Source of the DNA: Capronia americana | Lineage: Eukaryota > Ascomycota > Eurotiomycetes > Chaetothyriales > Herpotrichiellaceae | Direction: 5' to 3' | Length of the DNA stretch: 64,000 bases | Assembly (NCBI GenBank): GCA_016110215.1 | Contig: JADWQD010000015.1 | Coordinates: forward strand, 558,001 to 622,000 | Part shown: positions 11,631 through 20,320 of the stretch, piece after piece | How positions within the stretch are numbered: position 1 is the stretch's first letter | How the letters are laid out: every line of letters begins with the position of its first letter | Notes under the pieces: model-generated | What the model was told of the DNA's origin: nothing | The model's input: only the letters and a program-made list of their open reading frames with translations | Database searches by the model: none | Position numbers and translations under genes: made by a program

Positions 11631-12437
11631 GATGAACCGCGAGGAGATAAGTGCAATGCTTGGGAAGAGGAAGGTTGGGAGGGGGTAATTTTTGAGCTCA
11701 AAGATTGACTAGCCGACAGAGACAAGGGTTGTGTTGACGTAGCTTGTACTTGACACACCAAAATTTGGGGGAGGTGTAATAAATGATGAGAGAAACGAAG
11801 AAGAGAAGAAGTCGAGGAAACCGGGGAGTCGCGAATACTTGTACACCGCACCGCAGTCTGCTGGGTTGGGCTTCGGTCAGATTCTAGCTCGAACTGGGCG
11901 GACCAATTTCGACCGAATCCTGCGCATGGTGCTCTCATTCTGTATGTGAATTCAAGACCTGCAGAACGTCGGGTTTTCCATGAGATATTGGCGTTGTTGA
12001 AATCGAAGACGTTGTGTAGTGTAGGAGGAGCGTCGGCGAGGCTGTGCGTCCCTGAAAGCAGCGTGCTGAAAGATGTCAGTCTGGTCTGAAGTTTTCATCA
12101 CGGCCTTCAAAGGCATGCGTCGACGGCCTTGACGCATGGTCACGTGGACCGGAGAGAAGTTTGGCCGAGTCATGGCAGCCGGGCGTCGTACTTGAGCCTG
12201 TCCTCACTTAAAGGTAAGAGACAAAGACGACAAATCACCGCGGGAAAGATTTTTCTATATCCCTGTCGGGGCGGCCTGTCACGAAGCAGAGATGAAGTCA
12301 TGATACGGTACATATGATCTTGAGATGTGTTAACCGGAGCTGTAGACTGAACCCCAAACTCTCACTCAAGGCAAGCGAATTTGAACACCACCGACACCGA
12401 CGCTGTCAAACTGAAATATTGATCGGTAAATGGCTTG
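11631..12437. other. Intergenic, promoter region of the GST gene
   Basis: Upstream of the GST start and downstream of a minus-strand gene. Open frames here are out-of-frame extensions of the GST exon or short and unremarkable. No RNA gene was seen. Confidence 0.5.
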
Positions 12438-14252
12438 TCATTGCTCCTTTCCGAGCCCACACAACACCACCTTCACTTTCGCCAATTCTTTTACAAAGGA
12501 GATCCCCGCAGGCTGTGGTACAAGGAGGGCCAAACAACATGCGCTGGTTATGCAACCGTAAACGAGCATCCTCAGATGGCGACCTGGGAAGAATTGGGCC
12601 ACAATATGTCCCGAGAACGCAATTGTAGCGCATCGCCACAGAGGCAAGGGTGATGGTACTCTGATCGGTGTTTTCGACAAAGGCTCGGCGGCCAGTAATG
12701 CGGACGGATCCCGCGCCTTTGGGGTAATTGGCGTCTGATCAACTGTCGCAACTCCAGAGTTTCGCGACCCGTCTGTGTACGGGTCATAGCTGGCCTTGGA
12801 GGTTGCTTCCTCGCGGAGGGAGGTTTTTAAACCCTCTACCTCTCTCTGGAACGCCTGCAACTGAGTCTGAAGACCTTTGATTTCGTCCATTGCATAGTTG
12901 AATCGTTTCTGCCACATCGTCTCTGTCTCCTGCAAGCATGCGGCCGACGTCACCATTGGGCTCCTCGGAGGATCCGCTTTGGCGATCCGCCTGCGAGCGA
13001 CAACAGAGGAATTAGGAGCACTTGCGCAGGCATTGCTTCTGGGCGGATGTACTGCTGGATAGCTGAGGTTGGAAAATGTGAAATCCGCCACCATTGGAGA
13101 GCCCCAAGACGCGGTGGACGAAGAAAGACCCGAGTCTGGATTGTCCTCGAATCGCCAAGGGATGTTCTCAAAGGTCGCCTTTAGCGACGATATGAGGAGT
13201 TCATCTCTGTTGATGGCAGCACCAGTATCGAGACGAAGCCGTGTGTGTTGCATCTTGCTGGCTCGATGGATGGGAAAGAAAGGAGCAGGTGTGACGGGTG
13301 AGGTGCACCTTGAAAGCCGCTCCAGCGCATCCTTCAAGATCGGCAACATATGAGACAGAGCCCAGTCCCCAATTGCTTGAGTCCAAACCATGAACTTGTT
13401 GAAATGTACGTCCTTGCTGAGATCGAATTGGCAGAGAGGGGCCATGTAGTACGTTTGGCCTTGTGTCAGGTCCAGCCAGTGTAGGTTGATCAGTGCAAAG
13501 CTGTTGTCAATGGTGCAGGAAAATGACACAGGCGGTTCAGGAATCTGATAAGCGGTTGATTCCCTGGATGCTCTACTGTAAAGCATTTGGAGTGCCCGAA
13601 CACAATAAGAGCCAGTGATGGCGCATTGGTTGTTTGCCAACTCCACGCGATGTTCTTTGTTGCCATGGGCACGTTCGAACGTCATGAAAGGGCAGTAGGC
13701 CGCTGTCCCGGGGTTAAGATAGCCGCTCTCCCATTCGACCATCGTTCCGGTTGGTTGAAGCGACTGCGGGATAAGTGACAATTCTCTGCTCGAGAACGCA
13801 GCTGCCGAAAACCCACAAACTAAGCTAGGATGTGGTATGGAAAGCTCATAGATCGGTTCGGATTGATTGATTGCTCGATCAGGTAAAGCCTCGCGACTGC
13901 TGAATGAGGGCACCATACAGCGGGAGAGCAGCTCGGTCGTAAGGGGTGGCAGCAAATTTGGCGGAAATATCGGGGAAGATCCAAACCCCCGGCCTGTAGC
14001 GACTTGGTTCCAGAAGCAGGTTTTCTGCTCGTCAAAGCGTGACGTGTCCTGGTTTGCAGCTTCGAAAGTCTGCAGGAACGATGATGGAATCCGGTCCTTG
14101 GGTGCACTGTCGAGAACGCGGATCTCATGGGCTGCCAGCACTTCTCGCCGGAACGCTCGCCATGACAGATGACTGCCGTCGTAGGATGTGGACGGGATAT
14201 CTGAATCGTCGGAAGATAATGAGGGCGTCGAGGATCTGCTGGATGAAGACAT
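12438..14252 (-). CDS. DUF7924-like fungal protein with coiled coil and C-terminal hydrophobic segments
   Basis: Single open frame, 604 aa, ATG at 14252. Residues 1-30 are Ser/Asp-rich and disordered. The central part (about 100-320) shares an ordered motif set with the neighbour at 15594-16787: P-S-L-V-C-G-F-S...F-S-S-R-E-L at 142-158, then CPFMTFE at 187-193 and an Ala/Asn-rich helix (VELANNQCAI). I recall this layout from fungal DUF7924 proteins, which may have a PD-(D/E)xK nuclease-like core. Here the E-x-K position reads E-R, so activity is doubtful. Residues 441-485 form a coiled coil (MDEIKGLQTQLQAFQREVEGLK). Two hydrophobic stretches near 541-556 and 562-580 could be membrane segments. 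Function unknown. Confidence 0.65.
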   Translation of the reverse strand: MSSSSRSSTPSLSSDDSDIPSTSYDGSHLSWRAFRREVLAAHEIRVLDSAPKDRIPSSFLQTFEAANQDTSRFDEQKTCFWNQVATGRGFGSSPIFPPNLLPPLTTELLSRCMVPSFSSREALPDRAINQSEPIYELSIPHPSLVCGFSAAAFSSRELSLIPQSLQPTGTMVEWESGYLNPGTAAYCPFMTFERAHGNKEHRVELANNQCAITGSYCVRALQMLYSRASRESTAYQIPEPPVSFSCTIDNSFALINLHWLDLTQGQTYYMAPLCQFDLSKDVHFNKFMVWTQAIGDWALSHMLPILKDALERLSRCTSPVTPAPFFPIHRASKMQHTRLRLDTGAAINRDELLISSLKATFENIPWRFEDNPDSGLSSSTASWGSPMVADFTFSNLSYPAVHPPRSNACASAPNSSVVARRRIAKADPPRSPMVTSAACLQETETMWQKRFNYAMDEIKGLQTQLQAFQREVEGLKTSLREEATSKASYDPYTDGSRNSGVATVDQTPITPKARDPSALLAAEPLSKTPIRVPSPLPLWRCATIAFSGHIVAQFFPGRHLRMLVYGCITSACCLALLVPQPAGISFVKELAKVKVVLCGLGKEQ

Positions 14253-14541
14253 GGTCCACAGGCGTGGGATCTTAACTCAACGTCGAATTACTGGTCTTGA
14301 GGCGGTTTCCAATCGAGCCACCAATTGCCTCGTGAACTCAGGAGACGCAACAGCAGCACCAGAGTCAGTTTCGCTCAATCAAGCCACAGTTGCCGCAGAC
14401 TAGAGGGAATCCCATACAACAATTTGGACAGCGCAAAGAAGTAAAGGCAAGAGTGATGAAGTTGAGCAAGCACAGACAGGTAAATGCTCGAGAAAGAGTT
14501 GTCCCCAATATAGGACAGCTCCATAAGAATAGAAAGGGTAT
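14253..14541. other. Short gap upstream of the 604-aa gene
   Basis: Probable promoter of the 12438-14252 gene. No motif stands out. Confidence 0.4.
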
Positions 14542-15438
14542 TTAGCAGCTAGAGCGGGGCACTTCACATGCTGCATGATACGTCCACTCCCGTGAAGATT
14601 TAGCACACCGTTCTCGACGCTTGAAGAGGCCACTGACGAATCGACATAGGTGGGCGGTGAGGCATGAGTTGCTGCCACTGGACACAGCATCGCGGAAAAG
14701 CCATGGCAGGGGCAAGAAAAGCACTATTGCTCCAGCCACGGTTTTAGTCATATCACAGTGCCTGAGTATACGGATCGGAAATGCACGTGGGTAGGGGGGA
14801 GTCGCATAGAGGAGCTCGTACACTGGTCGGTAAGAAGGCTGCGAATAGCAGCAGTGTTTCATCACGCTAGAATAGGCAAGGCCTGGGGGAGGTAGCTGCT
14901 GGTCATGCTCGAAATGTAGATCGAGAGACAGGGTTGGGCGAAGCTCCGCGCGTGTGCGAGTCTCGGCGGTTCCACGAAGAACGAGGCGTTGGTCACTGGC
15001 GTAGATGTGGAGAAGGCTGGACGCCTTGAAGAATAGGACGGGGAAGAGACTCCATCGGTGCAACTTCGACAGCCACATGAGCGCTTCGAAGAAGTCAAAA
15101 AGGAGGAGCGCAAAAGAAGCGTGGAATGTGATGGTGACTGTCGTGTTCGTCAGGCTAACTCGACTAGGTCTAGCTGTGTTTACAGTAGCGGCAAGACTGC
15201 CAATCACAAGCCGGAGGCTGCCTGCCTTCAATTCGCACTGACTTCCTTTTTGCTTGCGCTCGACAGAACTGTCGTGCCCTTCACACAGCACTGTACTTCG
15301 TCGGAGGTAATGCCGCTCCTCCTTACGACAACAACACGCGCCTCTCCTCGCCGAGCGGAATCTCCACCCGACGAGCTTTGGCGACGATGGCGGCTCTAGC
15401 TCCCTCAAGTGACGGAAAGCCAGCGAAGGCAGAAGCAT
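14542..15438 (-). CDS. Doubtful hypothetical ORF between the two paralogues
   Basis: An uninterrupted 298-codon frame with an ATG at 15438. The length is unusual for chance, but the product is not like a folded protein I know. It is rich in Arg, Cys and Ser, and has a scattered hydrophobic stretch (SFALLLFDFFEALMWL, about residues 107-122) and another near 230-245. There is no domain motif and no clear similarity to its neighbours. It may be a degraded relic, an unspliced part of a real gene, or noncoding. It is listed because its length deserves a check. Confidence 0.25.
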   Translation of the reverse strand: MLLPSLAFRHLRELEPPSSPKLVGWRFRSARRGACCCRKEERHYLRRSTVLCEGHDSSVERKQKGSQCELKAGSLRLVIGSLAATVNTARPSRVSLTNTTVTITFHASFALLLFDFFEALMWLSKLHRWSLFPVLFFKASSLLHIYASDQRLVLRGTAETRTRAELRPTLSLDLHFEHDQQLPPPGLAYSSVMKHCCYSQPSYRPVYELLYATPPYPRAFPIRILRHCDMTKTVAGAIVLFLPLPWLFRDAVSSGSNSCLTAHLCRFVSGLFKRRERCAKSSREWTYHAACEVPRSSC

Positions 15439-15593
15439 TATCTCGTCTCAAAATGACTGTCATTATTGTCTTTAATCATATCTCGTGATACTATGTTCAT
15501 ACATTTTGTTTGCTTTTCTGCTCCAGGGACTGCGCCACCCAAATGCCCATAGCCAATACCTAACGCCGAGATATTACTAGTCTTCGACATCCC

Positions 15594-16787
15594 TCAGGGG
15601 GACCGAATCCACCTCGGACTGACTTGAGCCAGCACGTTCCTTATAGCCCCCAACTTGCTCCGGCCGGGACTCAGACTCCCGTTGAAGCTCATTGCTCCGC
15701 CCAGTTCCATGCTCGGAAAGCCATCAGTCGGATGTTCTCGGCCAGAATCCAGCCGGACTAGTGCATCGAGATTGGCAAGGAGTGTAAAAATTTGCTGCAG
15801 GTGACAATTCTCCGCCCAGACAAAGATACTGGTCAGTCTCGAGAGAAGGCATTCCACATCCTCCTCGTTAGCAAGGGCATACGATCGGATCGGTGCGCAA
15901 TTATGCGAGAGACCACCGTGGGACGTATGCAAATTCAGTGTTGCCATCCTGCCGTTTCCTTCTGAGTCGTTATGGATCGAAAGTGAGAAGCTCTGCACCG
16001 CTCTCTGAGATTGCCAGAAGAGGTTCCTCCCGTGCAGTTGTATGAATTGCTCCTGTGCCGCCTCGGCGAGAAGAGCAACGGCATTGTTACAAGTTGAGGC
16101 TGATCCGGCGGCGGCATTTTGTGCTGCTTCTAACGAGCTGCTCTGGACTTCGACGGTGAAAAAAGGCCAAAGGAGTGTATTGTTCCCGACAACGGGCTGC
16201 GAGAGGTTTGCCAGATTGCAAGGCTCCCCATACGCGTTCGAGATAATTCCGTCCTGGAGCTCCAGTTCGTGTTCCGTAAAGTTTTTCGAGCTGAAGCCAA
16301 TGGTGATGTTGGGCTTTGGGACTGCAAGAGGCATGCTCCAGGTAGCATTCTGACTTGAGAGCCGGCCAACTGGGTTACCACTTGGCACGGCATCAGTGTG
16401 AAATGCCGTGTCGGTTTTGACCTGAAGCTTCTTGGATGACTGTATGGCAGTTTGGATCAACGGCAGCAGCAACTCGGTTAGCTGCTTGTCGCTCATTCTC
16501 GGCTTTCTTTGCAACCTCTGGGTGAATCTTCGCACGTCTGCGTGAGGCCGCCGAACATCCTTGGAAGGTATCCCCAAAGCGAAAGCATGTCTGCTCCATT
16601 GTTCCTCCGGAAGTTGGGCGTCATCGACACTGACGCGGTTGGGATGCAGGGTGTGTTGGCGATAGTATGAGGAAGCGAAGGGGGCAGCTTCCTCACGGTT
16701 CGACAGATCCCTGGAAGGGATGTACTGACTGGTCTGAGACGACAGGGTGCTCGCTGGGCTGGTCATCTGAGGTAAGACGGAGGCCAT
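15594..16787 (-). CDS. DUF7924-like fungal protein, second copy
   Basis: Single exon, 397 aa, from the ATG at 16787 (MASVLPQ); the open frame extends further upstream but with less protein-like sequence. After a disordered N-terminus the core shows PNITIGFSSKNFTEHEL (residues 159-175), then WPFFTVEV (207-214) and an Ala/Gln/Asn-rich helix with an NNAVALLA ending. The same blocks occur in the same order and at nearly the same spacing in the 12438-14252 product, so the two are diverged paralogues. In the putative PD-(D/E)xK reading, the E-x-K lysine is replaced by Gln. The neighbour's coiled coil and hydrophobic tail are absent. Function unknown. Confidence 0.65.
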   Translation of the reverse strand: MASVLPQMTSPASTLSSQTSQYIPSRDLSNREEAAPFASSYYRQHTLHPNRVSVDDAQLPEEQWSRHAFALGIPSKDVRRPHADVRRFTQRLQRKPRMSDKQLTELLLPLIQTAIQSSKKLQVKTDTAFHTDAVPSGNPVGRLSSQNATWSMPLAVPKPNITIGFSSKNFTEHELELQDGIISNAYGEPCNLANLSQPVVGNNTLLWPFFTVEVQSSSLEAAQNAAAGSASTCNNAVALLAEAAQEQFIQLHGRNLFWQSQRAVQSFSLSIHNDSEGNGRMATLNLHTSHGGLSHNCAPIRSYALANEEDVECLLSRLTSIFVWAENCHLQQIFTLLANLDALVRLDSGREHPTDGFPSMELGGAMSFNGSLSPGRSKLGAIRNVLAQVSPRWIRSP

Positions 16788-17614
16788 GGTGGTTGTTTCG
16801 GGGCGTATAAATGTGGGTTGTGTGACCTGTGTTGGGGACAGAATAAGTGTTTTATCTTCGTCTGGGAGTCCACAGTTGCCGGAGGTTGGCCATACCTCTA
16901 TATACCTCATCCACCGTGTATCTCGGGACAAATGGAAGTACCGCCAGGGAATGATGCCATAGCAGGTCCATAGACGCGCCCATATAAAATGATACTATTC
17001 ATGGTCGCTAGACGCACAGAAACGAGACTCTGATTCGATGACGGCTCGGTCAAGCTCTGTGTCTTGCATTAGCCCAGAGCATTGCAGGCGGCACGCGAAG
17101 AAGAGCCGCATCTATGTTGATCCACACGCTTTGTGTTATCCAGTTTCAAATTCTGCTAATGCCGGCGCTTAGCATTGCAGCTCCGTGCTACAGATCGGTT
17201 CTTGTGGCGTGTGGGACCCGGTGTCCGCGAATCAACATCCGGCGCTTGGCTGGTATTTCAGGATATGCGCAGAGTCACTGAGGAATCCGTACTGATCCAG
17301 AGCCCGTCCTTCTGGCAGCGGAGGCCGTATCAAGGCCAGGCTGCCTCACTGGAGGCGGTGTAGAAGATCGGTAAATAGAAAACTTTGCAGTTATGGACTG
17401 CTGCTAAATTGAACTCAGATGCCAACAGTGTTCGGAATGTTGCAGACTACTGTAGGTTCAACAACTCTGACCAGCCAGGCTTTGCCACCATCAGGCGCAC
17501 CGCACGTGGAGCAGAGTTCGCAAAATACCTACGGTCAAGGCCTTCTCGGGAGAAATATTGATGCCGTTCACCTCTACACGCAGTGCCAAAGTGGCATACC
17601 TGGGGATTCGCATA
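16788..17614. other. Intergenic, nothing recognised
   Basis: Upstream of the 397-aa gene and downstream of the dehydrogenase remnant. Only short frames without motifs are present. Confidence 0.5.
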
Positions 17615-18650
17615 TCAATGCCTGTGATCAAGCAAGAACTCTCTGGCCTTCGCATTCCCTTCATGAGAAGTACTTTCTGCCACAGACTTCCACGCTTCGT
17701 TCTCCTTCGTGATACCCTCAAGTTCGGCCTTGACGGCGGCCCAAGCGTCAGCGCCTAGAGCGAGTCGTAGCGGGGGTTTGGTTTCATTCCGTTTCGAAGC
17801 CAGCTCGTGCAATACCTTTGCACAGACTGCCGGATCACTCCATTGCACAGTGTTCGCTGCAGATGCCATGTAGGCCCTGATTTGATTATAGCCACAAGCA
17901 GGGTCTTCGTATGCCGGATGCCTTGGTGGTAGGGTCATGTTCTCAACAAAATTGGTCAAGACGGCACCGACTGCTTCACTGTCAGCATCCGAAGACTGGT
18001 AAGGCGACGGTCCGATTTCAAGAATGTTGGCTGGCACCATGCGGGTGGTGAGAAGAACTCACGTTCAATGATGGTGAACTTAATGTTCCAGTCGGGATGC
18101 ATCTCTTTGGCGACAGTGTCTGTGAAGCCTTCCAAAGCGAATTTGCTCGCATGATAGAACGCTCCGGAGCGCCTGGAAAACACACTCTTCCACCAACCGA
18201 GCTGATCTGCATGATCAGCCCACCTTTACCAGGGGTGTTGAGTTCTCGCATGACGGAGAGGGCCGCCTTTGTAACATTCACAGGACCCCAAAAATTGGTC
18301 TCGAATTGAGCTCTGGCATCGGCATCCGGAATCACTTCCGTATCGCCTGTCAAGCCATATGCGGCGTTGTTAACAACGACATCAAGGCAGCCAAAGCGAT
18401 CCACGGCCTTCTTGATGACCTGGTCAATTTGATCTGCAACTGTCACATCCAGCCCAAGCTTGAGAACGTTCTTGCTATCGTCTGGAAGGTATGACAGTGT
18501 TTCTGGCCGCCGAGCTGTAGCAACTACTGGACAACCCGTTTCATAGGCATGCTTTGCAAGAGCCTTGCCCAATCCGGAGGAACAGCCCGTAACTGACTGC
18601 TTCAGCATTGGGACTGAAGTGAAGGAACTGATGCTTACTGAGCCAGACAT
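17615..18650 (-). pseudogene. Short-chain dehydrogenase/reductase with a frameshift
   Basis: The product is a classical SDR: TGCSSGLGKALA (NAD(P)-binding TGxxxGxG), VVNNAAYG (NNAG site), a Ser-containing ISSVGGR strand, then FYHASKFALEG carrying the YxxxK catalytic pair. Two introns are likely. A short one follows ATG TCT GGC TCA (GTAAGC to GCAG, 42 bp). Another runs 18062-17971 and joins TIIE to LGAVLTNF, restoring the conserved E-x-G-x-V-x-T-N-F block. Between PGAP and AFYHASK, near 18160-18172, the reading frame shifts by one base, and no GT..AG intron of usable size can bridge it. The rest is well conserved, so this is either a recent pseudogene or a sequencing error in CGCTCCGGAGCG. Similar fungal SDRs act on varied carbonyl or alcohol substrates. 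Confidence 0.75.
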
Positions 18651-19024
18651 CCTTTTCTGCCACTGTTCTGGATGTATCCAACATCGCAAAGTCTGTGCAA
18701 AGTATACTTTGATAGCACGCCGACTGAATTCCTCTGTATGCCGCAGAGCCTGTGTCTGAATGTATTCAGACTTCATCTATCAGTCTTCGAGTCTTCTGAT
18801 ATAGAGAAGATTGGGCAACAACCAATGGGATCCCGTGCCCATAGAACTAAGCCTGATAGGCTGCGAAATGCATGAATCCAATGCCGGGGTGGTTGGTGTG
18901 ACGTGGCAAATGGAGAAGATATTGCGCAGTTCTCGAATACCCACGAGATCTTCGCGGGGTAAAGGAACACATGCAAGATTAGCCCCTCTATCACCAGAAT
19001 GCCTGATCTGCATCTTGCAGAGGT
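18651..19024. other. Intergenic, nothing recognised
   Basis: About 370 bp between the SDR start and the YJU2 stop, both on the minus strand. It presumably holds the SDR promoter and the YJU2 3' end. Confidence 0.5.
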
Positions 19025-19948
19025 TCAGTCCTCGTCTGAGTCGTAGTCGCCCAGAGCTAGTCCCGTCAATTTTGGGGGAGCTTGCGCTGGACTCGTTTTC
19101 CTGACTGGAGCGGACGGAGCAGGATCGGACTTGCGGACTAGTCCGGGCACCAGAGGTTTCTTGATCTTCTTGATCCTTTCGAAGGACGGTGGAGGCTGTG
19201 TCTGCTTGAGCGGTACATCTTCCCTTGCAGTTATGCCTGTGCTGACACCATCCCTCGCCTGTACTTCTTCCTCGAGGGCCTCCTTGCGGGCCTCAAAGGC
19301 TTTGCGAGCAGCTTCGGCATCCTCCAATTCCTCTCGTTCCCTTTGCTCTCTTTGAATATCTCTAACCTGGGCAAGAGCGTCTTCCTCCTTGCCACCCTTT
19401 TCACCGCGCTCGATCCTTGCATTTCGCTGCCTGATCTCGTCGAGGGCATCGGCCACCTGCATTTCACGTTTACTTTCTTCCATCTTCTGCTCCAGCTCTT
19501 CCATGGCGTTCCGTTCAGCATTCTCCGCCTCATCAGCCTCTTCTCGCTCGAGCCTGTCAAGACGCTGTTCATCGGTTTCCTTCAACTCGGTACTTTCTGG
19601 GTCTCGCCAGGACTCGAAATTCCGTTTCGCGCCGCGCTCGGAGGTGTAGTCCATGTTCTTGGGATCTGTCTTAAACGTGATCTCAGAAGAACATCTTGTG
19701 CAGCGGATGTAGAAGCGGTAGATGGTGATGGTAAGGTATTTCTCATCAGTCGTCTCCTTCCGTGCATTGAACTTGCGACCTTTGTATATGTATTCGCCAC
19801 AAGAGGTACATTTCATGCTGAATGGGGCCATCAGTCGCACTGGGATGGTTTTGGGGCCAGTTGGTCGTAAGTGTTTAGGAGTCCGAGCGATCTTGGAGGG
19901 ATCGAACTCTGGTGGGTAGTATTTCGTGAGCACCTTTCGTTCAGACAT
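19025..19948 (-). CDS. yju2: Splicing factor YJU2/CWC16
   Basis: Single exon, 307 aa; the start at 19948 (MSERKVLTKYYPP) matches the conserved N-terminus, and the longer in-frame upstream stretch is leader. Yju2/Cwc16 joins the spliceosome with the Prp19 complex and promotes the first transesterification step in the nucleus. The N-terminal half carries the family signature: FDPSKI, then CTSCGEYIYKGRKFNARKE and YRFYIRCTRCSSEITFKTDPKN, whose four cysteines (CxxC...CxxC) bind zinc. The C-terminal half is a long charged coiled coil (Glu/Arg-rich, roughly residues 135-250), followed by a Pro/Lys tail ending in the acidic DYDSDED. Length fits fungal orthologues. It is divergently transcribed from CDC16 across 372 bp. 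Confidence 0.94.
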   Translation of the reverse strand: MSERKVLTKYYPPEFDPSKIARTPKHLRPTGPKTIPVRLMAPFSMKCTSCGEYIYKGRKFNARKETTDEKYLTITIYRFYIRCTRCSSEITFKTDPKNMDYTSERGAKRNFESWRDPESTELKETDEQRLDRLEREEADEAENAERNAMEELEQKMEESKREMQVADALDEIRQRNARIERGEKGGKEEDALAQVRDIQREQREREELEDAEAARKAFEARKEALEEEVQARDGVSTGITAREDVPLKQTQPPPSFERIKKIKKPLVPGLVRKSDPAPSAPVRKTSPAQAPPKLTGLALGDYDSDED

Positions 19949-20320
19949 GTTGGCAACTTGGCAGTGGAAGTAGCTGTGTGTTGATCCTGGGAGACGACGT
20001 TGTGAGAAATACCAAAATGTGAACGCAGGCAGAAGAACCGTAGAGAAGGAATGGAGACGGGCCAATCGGAATTCAGGCTGTGCGGCGCGTCACTCTCCCC
20101 CACATTTTACTTTACAGTCAATGAACTTATATATTTTGGGCTGCAGCCACGATCCAAAAGTGAATGGAAGGTGACGTGAAGGTGTCTTTTTTGGAAAGAA
20201 TGTTACAGAGAGACTGAAGTCGCTTGATCCTCCTCTCTCTGATGCTCCAGGGACCCCACGGAGACTGCCGATGTATCTCGACGCGGTCACCCAACTGAGG
20301 CGTGCTTCGTTACCAAAACA
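19949..20320. promoter_or_regulatory. Shared divergent promoter region of YJU2 and CDC16
   Basis: The 372-bp gap separates the start codons of two essential nuclear genes read in opposite directions, so both promoters must lie here. No clear TATA box or factor site could be assigned. Confidence 0.5.

Noticed and set aside
11420..11938. 172-codon minus-strand ORF overlapping GST exon 1
   Set aside because: It reads the GST exon in the wrong frame; the GST frame has clear active-site motifs.
18028..18062. Very short 32-35 bp intron in the SDR gene
   Set aside because: A 92-bp intron (18062-17971) has a proper branch site and restores the conserved G-x-V-x-T-N-F block.
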